IMG/VR virus record: IMGVR_UViG_3300022752_000287
Location: 1 to 29,516 of that record
DNA: 29,516 nucleotides
Source: a virus
Reading direction: 5' to 3' (one strand)
A program made the translations under genes and the position numbers. Below are positions 13,679-20,895 of this stretch, one piece after another. The notes beneath the pieces were generated by a model. It searched no databases and was not told the DNA's origin. It saw nothing but the letters and a program-made list of their open reading frames with translations. The stretch's first letter is position 1. Each line of letters opens with the position of its first letter.

Positions 13679-14844
13679 TGCGCCATCTGCTCAAGGTTGC
13701 GCAAGCTCTTTGCAATTTTGCTTCGTTGCGTGCGCTCCTTTTTGGTTTCAGGCTTTGAGTCTTTGTCTAGATCTTCTGGCGTGTTCCAAGCAATGCCACC
13801 GCTGATTACTTCAGCGCCAGGGAACTCTTCTTTGATCGCTGCGGCCTCTCCAAGCAAGACGCTAGGGCAACGCTGCAGCTCAGATGATGTGAAAGCTTGG
13901 CCGTAACCTTCAACCGTCTCATTGCCATTGACAAACGTTTGACCGGTTTGGCGGTGCTTGTAGGCAACCCAGCTTGGGCCTCCGTCGATCGCCTGCGCGT
14001 AGGGCGTTAAAGCAGGGATCAACAGATGATCACCGCAACCTTTTCGTTGCTTGGCTTCATCAAGTTTGTTGTTGTGATGACCGCAATGCCATGCGCCATT
14101 CACAATAGGCGAAGCATGACAACACGTTCGACAGTTTGCATCAGCGGCAATGCCGCCATGACAAACTTCGTGAAACGTACAGCCCTTGCATTGCCAGTTT
14201 GACGGGTCGTTTGAAATTGGCTCCGGCGGCGTTGGCATCGCAATTAAGCCTTGAGCGTAGTCAATCAGATTTTCAAAGTGATCTTTATCAAAATGAACCC
14301 ACTCAACGTACACGTCATCGGTGTCTTTGTTGACCGCGAGATAAAGCGCACGCTCAAGTTCCATCAAACCCATGTAGATCTGCAGCTGATCGAAGTGCTG
14401 CGGCTTGCTTCCAGCAACTTTTTTTGACAACAAATCGGCAAAGCTCTTGGCGTTGTGCGTCTTAAATTCAATCACCGCAGCTGTCTTTGGCGCTTCTGGC
14501 AAGCCTTTAGCAACACCGTCAAGGCTTCCACCAAAGTGCCCGTCACAGGCGCTCACGCGCCACTGCTCGCCAGTGTTGGGATCGGTGTCCCACACCTGGG
14601 CGCCGATGCCGCGCAGTTCTTCCAACAGACGCAGCTCTTCGCGTTTGCCCGTGTCAAACATGCGCAGCACGCGGCCTGAAAACTGAGCTTTTTTTACCCA
14701 ACGCCAGGTCAGCCACACGTACCGCGCGCACGGGTGGCCGATGATGCTGGCGCCCATGTGCGGCCGGTGCTCTTGCGGTTTTGATTCATACCAGCGCACG
14801 ATCGCGTGCGCCGTTGTGTGCTGGGTTTCAGGTAGCGCAGCCAT
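13675..14844 (-). CDS. PD-(D/E)XK (Cas4/RecB-like) nuclease with extra cysteine cluster
   Basis: 389 residues. The nuclease core has Glu69/70 in TGKREELRLLEEL, Asp109 in GGSLDGV, Glu126-x-Lys128 in AVIEFKTH and QLQIY (153-157, the QxxxY motif). Cys39 plus Cys219, Cys222 and Cys228 (WQCKGCTFHEVC) are placed like the four iron-sulphur cysteines of Cas4/AddB-type nucleases. A second cysteine/histidine group follows (about 238-270, CRTCCH...WHCGHH...GC) and the protein is about 150 residues longer than plain Cas4. It probably resects DNA ends to feed the adjacent annealing protein; substrate polarity is unknown. Confidence 0.85.
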   Translation of the reverse strand: MAALPETQHTTAHAIVRWYESKPQEHRPHMGASIIGHPCARYVWLTWRWVKKAQFSGRVLRMFDTGKREELRLLEELRGIGAQVWDTDPNTGEQWRVSACDGHFGGSLDGVAKGLPEAPKTAAVIEFKTHNAKSFADLLSKKVAGSKPQHFDQLQIYMGLMELERALYLAVNKDTDDVYVEWVHFDKDHFENLIDYAQGLIAMPTPPEPISNDPSNWQCKGCTFHEVCHGGIAADANCRTCCHASPIVNGAWHCGHHNNKLDEAKQRKGCGDHLLIPALTPYAQAIDGGPSWVAYKHRQTGQTFVNGNETVEGYGQAFTSSELQRCPSVLLGEAAAIKEEFPGAEVISGGIAWNTPEDLDKDSKPETKKERTQRSKIAKSLRNLEQMAQ

Positions 14845-14846
14845 GA

Positions 14847-15311
14847 CTAGCCCCAGGGGCGTTGAGATTTGGCCGGGGCTGTAGCTGCGGCGGGCTTGAC
14901 CTGAACCCGCGCCGCAGCGGTCGCAGCAGCTGGTTTGTAATCCCAGATCACGTTGCGCGTCGGGTCCTTCTTGTCGGTGCCAATCGTTGCGATAAAGGCC
15001 AAATCGTGCAACTCCTCGGAGTCTTCGATCTCATTCAAGCCCACGGCCATGCACAGGCGCGCCAGCTGCTCTTGCGCGATCTTGACGGTCTGCTGGCTTA
15101 AGTTGTCCAGGTTCAAACGCTCCCAGTGGCGGCGACCGGAAAACGTACCGCCGATGATCTGCATCTCAAGCTCAAGGTAGTGGCCATTGCCAGCCTTGGT
15201 CGGCTTGGTGTCTGACTTGATAATGATCATCTCGTAGTCACCCTCGGGCAACGCTTCGTAACTGCGCGGTGTGATTTCGACGTTGAATGCTTTGAAGTTC
15301 AGTTGTGCCAT
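14847..15311 (-). CDS. DUF669 family protein, possible ssDNA-binding partner
   Basis: 154 residues from the ATG at 15311, preceded by AAAGGAAA; the longer open frame upstream overlaps the ATPase gene and lacks a ribosome site. MAQLNFKAFNVEITPRSYEALPEGDYEMIIIKSDTK..., LELEMQIIGGTFSGR and the DNLSQQTVKIAQEQLARLC helix match DUF669. This OB-fold-like family is found with Sak4-type ATPases and thought to act in phage recombination. The C-terminus is a low-complexity Ala/Pro/Lys tail (AAATAAARVQVKPAAAT) ending KSQRPWG, reminiscent of SSB tails. Function inferred. Confidence 0.85.
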   Translation of the reverse strand: MAQLNFKAFNVEITPRSYEALPEGDYEMIIIKSDTKPTKAGNGHYLELEMQIIGGTFSGRRHWERLNLDNLSQQTVKIAQEQLARLCMAVGLNEIEDSEELHDLAFIATIGTDKKDPTRNVIWDYKPAAATAAARVQVKPAAATAPAKSQRPWG

Positions 15312-15312
15312 T

Positions 15313-16065
15313 TCAGTTTCCTTTCGAGGCCAAAGCCTCAGCAAATGAGCCCCAGGCAAGGGGCATGTTTTTAAGACCAAAGCGATTGCCACCCATGTGT
15401 GCAGGGTGAGGCTCGACGTGCAAGATCCGCTTGCCGGTTGTGCGGGCCTTGACTTCCTTGCTGCCGTAACCGGCATCTGACTCGACCGTCGTGATCTGAT
15501 AGTTGGCCCAGCCGATCACGTCAGCCCACTCCATCACTAGGGCGCTTGCCCGATCGTTGAGCTTCAAGACGTATTGGTCATAGCCGTCATGCAACGGGCT
15601 CTCAAAGCGCTTGATCTTGTCGTGCGCGATCAAGATCACGGCCATGTTGCGTTGCTGGCGCAGCGCTTCAAAGCCTGTCAACAAATTGCGCCATTCCTCG
15701 GCAGCGGCGACGTAACCCTTGCCATAGCCTGGCGCCTCGATCGATGCCCACTTGTTGACTTCGCAAACGTGCTGCTGCACCAGCGGCTCAAGCCAATCGA
15801 GCGAATCGAGAAACACGGTTTGAAAGTCGTGCTGCTCTCTGAGCAGTGTCTTCATGGCTTGGTAGACGTCTTGCAATGACGAAGCAAGCGGAAAGGCGTT
15901 CGCATCGACCGCGTCGGCGCCGTCTTCGGTCAGGATGCCGACAGCACGAGGCGCAGAGGCCGCAAAGGTTGTCTTGCCGATCTTGCCTGGGCCTGCGACG
16001 ACGATCTTGGGCGCACGCATGCGTTTGGTCTTGCAGATGGATGAGAGATCAAAGGCCATGCTCAT
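15313..16065 (-). CDS. Sak4-like RecA-fold ATPase / annealing protein
   Basis: 250 residues; AAGGAG sits just upstream of the first ATG. Walker A GPGKIGKTTF (25-34) and Walker B TVFLDSLDW (83-91, Asp87) define a minimal RecA core. The sensor-like LIAHDKIKRF (about 145-155) and a late GKRILHVEPHPAHMG segment follow the Sak4 pattern. Sak4 proteins promote single-strand annealing and low-fidelity strand exchange in temperate phages. It overlaps the upstream gene (ATGA) and is one base from the DUF669 gene. With the nuclease and resolvase they form a complete recombination set. Confidence 0.88.
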   Translation of the reverse strand: MSMAFDLSSICKTKRMRAPKIVVAGPGKIGKTTFAASAPRAVGILTEDGADAVDANAFPLASSLQDVYQAMKTLLREQHDFQTVFLDSLDWLEPLVQQHVCEVNKWASIEAPGYGKGYVAAAEEWRNLLTGFEALRQQRNMAVILIAHDKIKRFESPLHDGYDQYVLKLNDRASALVMEWADVIGWANYQITTVESDAGYGSKEVKARTTGKRILHVEPHPAHMGGNRFGLKNMPLAWGSFAEALASKGN

Positions 16066-16448
16066 TGCTCCTTAAATTCGATCGCCACGCCCGTCTTGGC
16101 GGGTTTGGTGGTGACGGCTGACGCAATCCTTGCCCACATGGTTGGCGACTCTTGCCGGATCGCCTTGAGCTTGGTTTCGTCAACTTCCATCTTCAGGCGC
16201 ACTGGGCGCACGTCTTCAGGCCAATCGATCGTCATCGTGTGCAGCGCGATTAAGTCGCACTTGTAAGTGAGCTTGCCGGTGAGCTTGATCTTGGTGCCCA
16301 GGTCGGTCTCGATGGTCGAGCTGCCTTCCTCACGCGCTGGATAGAGCGCCAGGATCTGCTCCTCGATGCCCACGCGCTCGTCGCGGGCCTCGAATTCACG
16401 CTGCTTGGCTTGCTGCCACTTCAAAGTCAGTTGGTCGATCAAATCCAT
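16062..16448 (-). CDS. Conserved protein of the Sak4 operon, unknown function
   Basis: 128 residues; GAGGAA ribosome site. Residues 1-35 are a charged helix or coiled coil (LTLKWQQAKQREFEARDERV). Then come a two-stranded segment with ETDLGTKIKLTGKLTYKCD and a middle acidic helix (DETKLKAIRQESPTMW). The end is VTTKPAKTGVAIEFKEQ, a pattern I associate with small proteins next to Sak4 genes. It may help recombination by contacting DNA or the ATPase; there is no catalytic motif. Tightly coupled to the ATPase by ATGA. Confidence 0.7.
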   Translation of the reverse strand: MDLIDQLTLKWQQAKQREFEARDERVGIEEQILALYPAREEGSSTIETDLGTKIKLTGKLTYKCDLIALHTMTIDWPEDVRPVRLKMEVDETKLKAIRQESPTMWARIASAVTTKPAKTGVAIEFKEQ

Positions 16449-16486
16449 GTTGTTTGTTCCTCAGTTGGTTGTGAATTTCGCAGCGC

Positions 16487-16714
16487 TTAGTTCGAAAGAT
16501 TGAGCCCGCGCGTCCAGTGCCTGGGCCAAAGCATCTGCATGTCCACCTTGGCTCCAAGCTCAATGAGCTCTGTCGTTGTCTTGATCGTGTGCATGCCGCG
16601 ACCAGGACTGACCCAAAGCTGACGCTTGGTGTAATGGGGCACAAAAGGCACTTTGCCCACCCACAGCATCGGTTGCAAATCCCGTTCGGCAATCGGGTTG
16701 TCTTCTTGTTTCAT
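16487..16714 (-). CDS. Small hypothetical early protein
   Basis: 75 residues, with AAAGGAA eight bases upstream of the ATG. MKQEDNPIAERDLQPMLWVGKV then PFVPHYTKRQLWVSPGRGMH and a C-terminal LWPRHWTRGLNL: many Trp/Pro/Arg, no membrane span. I do not recognise it. The gene upstream runs on out of frame through its first two thirds, so the two share DNA. Confidence 0.6.
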   Translation of the reverse strand: MKQEDNPIAERDLQPMLWVGKVPFVPHYTKRQLWVSPGRGMHTIKTTTELIELGAKVDMQMLWPRHWTRGLNLSN

Positions 16715-16919
16715 CGTCGGTTCCTTTCAGCAAGTTGAGGAAAAACTGGGCTTCAATGGCTCGCCTGCGGCTGTCCAGCATTTCAAGCTGAAAGTCGAGC
16801 CATTTCTTGATGTAGCGCGCATCGCGCGATGGGGGAATCCAGCCGGTGACGCGGTGCCAGGTGGCCATGACGTCAGCGCCGCTGATGTAGGGGCGCAGCT
16901 CTGGGGTGTTGTCGTTCAA
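16560..16919 (-). CDS. Small early protein with TTG start, long overlap into next gene
   Basis: 119 residues if started at TTG 16919-16917, which overlaps the previous stop (TTGA). Residues about 5-60 look genuine (ELRPYISGADVMATWHRVTG, then WIPPSRDARYIKKWLDF and a helix with LEMLDSRRRAIEAQFFLNLL). From about residue 70 on it is the +1-frame reading of the following gene and looks random (Cys/His/Arg-rich). Either the stop was lost by a small frame change and the natural protein ended near 16705, or the long overlap is real. A start further up at 17081 would read antisense-like text over two other genes and is not used. Confidence 0.5.
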   Translation of the reverse strand: MNDNTPELRPYISGADVMATWHRVTGWIPPSRDARYIKKWLDFQLEMLDSRRRAIEAQFFLNLLKGTDDETRRQPDCRTGFATDAVGGQSAFCAPLHQASALGQSWSRHAHDQDNDRAH

Positions 16920-16999
16920 AGCATTCCCCAGGCCAGTACGGCAAAGATGAAACCGAAAGCAGCGCCTCCAGCGATGAGTGTGAAGTTGCTGGACTTCAT
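16916..16999 (-). CDS. 27-residue membrane peptide
   Basis: The ATG at 16999 overlaps the previous stop (ATGA), with GAAGGGG upstream. The product is MKSSNFTLIAGGAAFGF then IFAVLAWGML: five polar residues then one continuous hydrophobic helix of about 20. The stop overlaps the TTG start of the next gene. Position within an unbroken chain of overlaps argues that it is translated. Similar one-helix peptides in phages include superinfection-exclusion and lysis-timing proteins; the role here is unknown. Confidence 0.55.
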   Translation of the reverse strand: MKSSNFTLIAGGAAFGFIFAVLAWGML

Positions 17000-17193
17000 G
17001 CTGCAGCCCCTTCGTACTTTGCAACCCGTTGATAGTGAGAAGCCAGGGCAAAGGCCTGGCCGAGATGTTGACGGCTGCCAACTACGCTGCCGTCTTTGTC
17101 GTCGGTGACGTAGTAGAGGTTTTTGCCTGCGTGCCAGACGCGAAAGCGGCCATCGGCAGCTTTGAATTTCCAAGTTTTGCGGTCATCGTTCAT
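16996..17193 (-). CDS. Small basic early protein, unknown function
   Basis: 65 residues; GAGGAA is nine bases upstream. MNDDRKTWKFKAADGRFRVWHAGKNLYYV then TDDKDGSVVGSRQHLGQAF and SHYQRVAKYEGAAA: a beta-meander followed by a helix, basic overall, like small DNA- or protein-modulating early proteins. First gene of the leftward operon after the repressor. No family recognised. Confidence 0.65.
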   Translation of the reverse strand: MNDDRKTWKFKAADGRFRVWHAGKNLYYVTDDKDGSVVGSRQHLGQAFALASHYQRVAKYEGAAA

Positions 17194-17227
17194 GTTCGGG
17201 TTCCTCGTTCAGTTCAATGTTGTGCAT

Positions 17228-17256
17228 TAAACAAAACATTGAGAAAATCGCATCAA
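17228..17256 (-). promoter_or_regulatory. Possible promoter of the leftward recombination operon
   Basis: On the minus strand TTGATG (17256-17251), a 17-base spacer and TGTTTA (17233-17228) fit a sigma-70 layout, 35 bases upstream of the 65-residue gene. Agreement with consensus is moderate. The repressor gene upstream has no obvious terminator, so read-through is an alternative. Confidence 0.3.
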
Positions 17257-17290
17257 TAAGTTGACAAAAATAGTCGGGAATTTGCATGAA

Positions 17291-17875
17291 TCAAACAGGC
17301 TTAATCCAAAGCACACGGCTGGCCCAAACCACCCTGACGTCAGACTTCAGCATATCCGCGCCGCTGCCGTTGATCAGGTTAAACGTACCAGCTCGATAAC
17401 CAGGCTTGAGCGTTGCGAGCAGCTGGTCACCGGTCTCAAGCGCCACCACACAAAACTGGTGCAAATGGGCCTTCGGATCATCTTCACTGCCGTTTACAAA
17501 ATATAACCATCCATCGAGGATGTCACCAAACGATTGGCGGCGCATTGCGTAGCCACCGAGCGGGCAATCAGCAGGGCCAACCACCGTGTCGTGGGTTCGC
17601 GGTGGGTAAAGCGTTACAACGTGATGCCTGTTGATGTACCCAATCACTTTGACGCGCACCACATCATCAGTGACCTGAACACCGGCGCGGCGAAGCACTT
17701 CCGTTGTAGCCACATTGAGGACCGTAGCAATCGCATGCGCCTCTTCGGTCGTGAGCTTGCGAAGCCCGCGCAACGTGAGCGAAAGCGCACCTGGATCTAG
17801 CTCCAGTAATTTGGCTAGACCTCGCTGGGATAGCTTGCGTTCTTTTAAGCGATCGCGGAACCAATCGGTGTCCAA
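17291..17875 (-). CDS. Phage repressor, XRE helix-turn-helix with S24-like C-terminal domain
   Basis: 194 residues from a TTG start; AGGTG lies seven bases upstream and no ATG or GTG is in frame. Residues 2-66 are an XRE helix-turn-helix (RLKERKLSQRGLAKLLELD, LSLTLRGLRKLT, HAIATVLNV). The C-terminal part (about 75-194) has the S24/CI fold pattern: AMRRQSFGDILDGWLYFVNG, HLHQFCVVALETGDQLLATL, then TFNLINGSGA...VVWASRVLWI. The GDSM motif is not kept; Ser in RRQSFGD and Lys in TLKPG could be the dyad, or self-cleavage may be lost. It should hold the early promoters silent, and sits divergent to the Cro-like gene. Confidence 0.85.
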   Translation of the reverse strand: MDTDWFRDRLKERKLSQRGLAKLLELDPGALSLTLRGLRKLTTEEAHAIATVLNVATTEVLRRAGVQVTDDVVRVKVIGYINRHHVVTLYPPRTHDTVVGPADCPLGGYAMRRQSFGDILDGWLYFVNGSEDDPKAHLHQFCVVALETGDQLLATLKPGYRAGTFNLINGSGADMLKSDVRVVWASRVLWIKPV

Positions 17876-17893
17876 AACTGCACCTAGTTGTCT

Positions 17894-17924
17894 TTTGTGA
17901 ATAGGTTGGTAACATTGTCACAAA
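17894..17924. promoter_or_regulatory. Candidate operator between repressor and Cro-like gene
   Basis: The 89-base gap between the divergent regulators carries TTTGTGA (17894-17900) and TCACAAA (17918-17924), a seven-base inverted repeat with centres 24 bases apart. Such a dyad in a switch region is a likely binding site for the repressor or the Cro-like protein. Convincing promoter boxes are not seen. Confidence 0.4.
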
Positions 17925-17964
17925 CTGGACGTTGAGTCAATCGCAACTTGGTGGAGATTTACAG

Positions 17965-18207
17965 ATGACCATTCCCACAGTTCACTTTCTTTCGCCCGCG
18001 TACCACGTCATTGAAAAACTGGGGGGCAAAACGCTGGTGTCAGATGAGCTTGGCTTAAATAAATCAGCTTTATCAAGGTGGTGCGCTCCAAGGCCGGAGG
18101 GCACGGGCGGCATGGTGCCACAGCGCTACTGGCCGCAGTTGATGGAGATGGCTCGTCGTAGGGGCGTTGTCATTACCCTGGAGGAATTGGCCGCTGTTGA
18201 GGTTTGA
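17965..18207 (+). CDS. Cro-like (YdaS-type) helix-turn-helix regulator
   Basis: 80 residues from the ATG at 17965, which has GGAG nine bases upstream; an upstream TTG is less likely. MTIPTVHFLSPAYHVIEKLGG then KTLVSDELGLNKSALSRW is a helix-turn-helix. WCAPRPEGTGGMVPQRYWPQLMEMARRRG is a pattern I know from small phage regulators opposite the repressor. It is first in the rightward operon and probably turns off the repressor side on induction. The replication gene follows. Confidence 0.8.
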   Translation: MTIPTVHFLSPAYHVIEKLGGKTLVSDELGLNKSALSRWCAPRPEGTGGMVPQRYWPQLMEMARRRGVVITLEELAAVEV

Positions 18208-18229
18208 GATGGTCATTGAGGAACAAGCA

Positions 18230-20278
18230 ATGACCAACTCCGACTTTTTGTCTGAAATTTATGGCCATCTAGACTCCGGTGTTTACGGCTGGGTGGCAAG
18301 TTTCCGCGAAAGCCCTGATGGTGCGCCACCATCCGTTTGGACGGGCAGGCCTTATCGAGGAGTGCCCGCGCACGCCCAGCTGATTGATCGCGCAGTTGAT
18401 GACAACACCTACTTTTGCACGTCGGTGCTCACCACAACCGCTGACGGCGAGCTCATCAGACGCAAGGAGACTTTTCATCGCCTCGCGGTGTTGGCGCTTG
18501 ATGACGTGCAGCTTGCTGACGTGGCCAATTTGTCCTACGCGATCCAGACGAGCCCAGGCAAGCACCAGGTTGGCATCTTGCTTGACCCTGATGATCCCGA
18601 TTGCAGCAACGCCGCACTGGTTGACCGCGTGATGATTTCGCTCTCAACACGAGGGCGAACAAACGATCGCTCAGGCAATGGCTGCGTGCGTTATGTGCGT
18701 TTACCGCGTGGCGCGAACACCAAGCAACGCGCTGCCGGTGTGTGGCGCGTACAGCTTGAGATCTGGAATCCCAGCGTGCGTTGGTCGCTTGATGACGCTT
18801 GCCAGGCAGTTGGCATTGATCTGGACGATCTGCGTCAAGAGCCTGTGCAGCCCAACAATCGCCAAGCCGCAAAGGGATCTCACGCGGGCGAAATGATCGC
18901 AGGCATTTCTGGACCCGTGGATCAGCGCTCATATCACGAAAACCTTACAAGGCTTGCAGCCTCATTGGTTGCTGGTGGCATGTTTGCGGGCGCTGCGGTT
19001 GAGTTTCTGTATAGCCTGATGGATCAGGTTAAGCCCGAAACTAGCCAGCTTGATGAGCTGCGCCGCTGGCAGGCTCGCCGTGCTGAGATCCCGCGTGCGG
19101 TGCGATCAGCAGAGCAGTTTGCGCCCTCGGTGCGACAGCCACCGTCGATCACGGTTAACTTAAACGCGGCCAACACAGCGCAAACTCAGCCAAACGACTT
19201 AGTCCCGATGGATTGGACGTCATTGGCGCACAGTGAGCCTGAGCCCACAGCCTGGCAGCTTCAAGGTTGGTTGCCTGAGCGAACTGTGACGCTGCTTGCG
19301 GCTAACGGCGGTGTTGGGAAGTCGAATCTGTCGCTGCAGATCAGTGTGGCGCTTGCTCTTGGAAAACCTTTCATGGGCATTGAAACCCAGCCCAGCCGCG
19401 TCTTGGTTTTATCGGGTGAAGATGAGGCAAGGACGGTTCACTTTCGCGTGGCCAACATCTGCGCCGATCAAAACGTGCCGATGCACGCGTTGCGTGAGAA
19501 CCTGGTGGTGTACGACTTGACACAATCTGATTGCGTGCTCTGGCGCAACGGCTATCCGACCGAGCGCATGCAGTGGCTTGCTGACACTGCGGTGCGCAGC
19601 AAAGCACAGACGATCGTGATTGATAACGCGTCGGACGTTTTTGCTGACAACGAAAACGACAGGACAGCGGTCAGGGGTTTTATGCGAGCCTTGAATCTGA
19701 TTGCGCACACCACCGGCGCTGCAGTCTTGTTGCTAGCGCACGTTGACAAGGCGTCGGTGCGTGTCGGGGCGGGCCTGGACAGCAACTCGACCTTCAGTGG
19801 ATCGACCGCGTGGAATAACTCAGCCCGCTCGCGCTGGGCGATGGTGCGAGATGGCAATGCGATCTATCTAAGGCACGAAAAGTGCAACCTTGGGGCGCTT
19901 CAAGAGCCCATCAACTTAGAGTTTGATGTCGTCAGTAAAACGTTTAAGCTCTTTGGAACTATTCCAGGCACTATTTTTGCGGCTCAAATGTTGCGAAAAG
20001 CACAATACAATGCGATTTTAGACATGGTTGCAGAGGCTAACGAAGAGGGTAGCAATCTTTCAATGCAGCCGAATGCACCAAACAACATTTACAAAAAACT
20101 CAAAACACACGAGCAGTTTCCATTACGCATGGACCGCAAGACATTTTTTAGTCGTTTGCAAGATCTCATTGGTGATGGATCGCTTGCTGGTGAGGAATAC
20201 GAAGGCAAAAACAGGGAAAGGCGCGAGCGCGTCGTCGTGACCGCTAAAGGCCACGAGCAAATGGAGAAGCAAGCATGA
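18230..20278 (+). CDS. Primase-helicase-like replication protein (RepA-type ATPase)
   Basis: 682 residues from the ATG at 18230 (GAGGAA seven bases upstream); an ATG at 18209 is also possible. The N-terminal part (to about 190) contains CVRYVRLPRGANTKQR near residue 155, a text typical of RepB-like primase domains. A linker follows, then a RecA/DnaB-like motor: Walker A LLAANGGVGKSNLSL (about 355-369), Walker B QTIVIDNASD (about 460-469) and a LLLAHVDK sensor (about 502-510). The C-terminal 100 residues look like a winged helix (KTHEQFPLRMDRKTFFSRLQ). It should load at the phage origin, prime and unwind DNA. It is the only replication enzyme in the window; the host supplies the polymerase. 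Confidence 0.82.
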   Translation: MTNSDFLSEIYGHLDSGVYGWVASFRESPDGAPPSVWTGRPYRGVPAHAQLIDRAVDDNTYFCTSVLTTTADGELIRRKETFHRLAVLALDDVQLADVANLSYAIQTSPGKHQVGILLDPDDPDCSNAALVDRVMISLSTRGRTNDRSGNGCVRYVRLPRGANTKQRAAGVWRVQLEIWNPSVRWSLDDACQAVGIDLDDLRQEPVQPNNRQAAKGSHAGEMIAGISGPVDQRSYHENLTRLAASLVAGGMFAGAAVEFLYSLMDQVKPETSQLDELRRWQARRAEIPRAVRSAEQFAPSVRQPPSITVNLNAANTAQTQPNDLVPMDWTSLAHSEPEPTAWQLQGWLPERTVTLLAANGGVGKSNLSLQISVALALGKPFMGIETQPSRVLVLSGEDEARTVHFRVANICADQNVPMHALRENLVVYDLTQSDCVLWRNGYPTERMQWLADTAVRSKAQTIVIDNASDVFADNENDRTAVRGFMRALNLIAHTTGAAVLLLAHVDKASVRVGAGLDSNSTFSGSTAWNNSARSRWAMVRDGNAIYLRHEKCNLGALQEPINLEFDVVSKTFKLFGTIPGTIFAAQMLRKAQYNAILDMVAEANEEGSNLSMQPNAPNNIYKKLKTHEQFPLRMDRKTFFSRLQDLIGDGSLAGEEYEGKNRERRERVVVTAKGHEQMEKQA

Positions 20279-20466
20279 AGTTCACACGCTTGCCGCGGTT
20301 TGAAGTTCACGACGATCAAGGCTTAGTGCGCCGCTTTGATAGCAAAGACGAGGCGCAAGGCTTTGTCCGCACTGACAAGTCACTGGTTCTTAAACGCACT
20401 CAGCAGCTTTCATACAAGCAGCAGCTGGACAACTTCTTAAGGAGTTTGCCCGATGCAACTTACTGA
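20275..20466 (+). CDS. Small basic hypothetical protein
   Basis: 63 residues, ATGA-coupled to the replication gene and overlapping the next gene by 14 bases. MKFTRLPRFEVHDDQGLVRR then FDSKDEAQGFVRTDKSLVL and a Gln/Lys-rich helix (QQLSYKQQLDNFLRSLPD). A small alpha/beta fold is likely. No family recognised. Confidence 0.6.
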   Translation: MKFTRLPRFEVHDDQGLVRRFDSKDEAQGFVRTDKSLVLKRTQQLSYKQQLDNFLRSLPDATY

Positions 20467-20752
20467 ACGACAGCAGCTTTATCTGAACTATTTGAAAAGG
20501 CGCAAGACGCCGATTGATGCTATTGGGCTTGGCGAGCACTTTGCACGCACGCCGAGGTCAATTGCGGGAGCGCTGATGCCGTTGATCGAGGCTGGCCTGG
20601 TGACCAGGCACAGGCAGGAGCGGCAGCGCTCGGTCGCCGTCAAACATGGGTTCGCGTACTACTACGAATCGGTTGAAAAGATTGAGCGTCGACCGAACAA
20701 TAAAACGCATAAGTTTCAACACTATAGACCGTTTTATTTATGTGCTTTGTGA
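20453..20752 (+). CDS. Small winged-helix DNA-binding protein
   Basis: 99 residues; AAGGAG lies nine bases upstream of the ATG. LTERQQLYLNYLKRRKTPID, GLGEHFARTPRSIAGALMPL and IEAGLVTRHRQERQRSVAV form the helix-turn-helix and wing of a MarR/ArsR-like fold. YYYESVEKIERRP follows. The last 25 residues (NNKTHKFQHYRPFYLCAL) are AT-rich and overlap a small membrane gene. It could be an early or middle transcription regulator. Confidence 0.65.
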   Translation: MQLTERQQLYLNYLKRRKTPIDAIGLGEHFARTPRSIAGALMPLIEAGLVTRHRQERQRSVAVKHGFAYYYESVEKIERRPNNKTHKFQHYRPFYLCAL

Positions 20753-20895
20753 AGCCATTTGAAAGCATTGGAAGGTTTTTAGACGGCGTTCTGGCCATGT
20801 GCCTGCTGCTGTTCTTAGCGCTGCCAGTGACGATTGTGTCTGCAATGGTCATGGCCTTAATCAATTTGTTTAGAAAAAAGGAGAGCAAGACGTGA
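20740..20895 (+). CDS. 51-residue membrane protein
   Basis: The ATG at 20740 overlaps the previous gene by 13 bases. MCFVKPFESIGRFLDGVLAM, then CLLLFLALPVTIVSAMVMAL and INLFRKKESKT: an amphipathic start, about 27 hydrophobic residues (one or two tight spans around Pro29) and a basic tail, so the C-terminus should be cytoplasmic. The ribosome site is weak. The stop region carries AAGGAG and overlaps the next GTG. A membrane role in exclusion or host takeover is possible but unsupported. Confidence 0.5.
   Translation: MCFVKPFESIGRFLDGVLAMCLLLFLALPVTIVSAMVMALINLFRKKESKT

Noticed and set aside
13169-14686. Plus-strand open frames of 75-150 codons opposite the nuclease and resolvase
   Set aside because: They are antisense shadows of well-supported minus genes, with no ribosome sites or family text.
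14847-15476. Longer 209-codon form of the DUF669 gene
   Set aside because: The first 55 codons lie in the ATPase gene and look like out-of-frame text; the ATG at 15311 has AAAGGAAA.
16920-17081. Upstream start at 17081 for the 16560-16919 gene
   Set aside because: It would overlap two well-supported small genes in another frame and its text has no family look.
17261-17289. TTGACA on the plus strand as a promoter
   Set aside because: The -35 is perfect but no -10 follows at 16-18 bases, and it would point antisense into the repressor gene.
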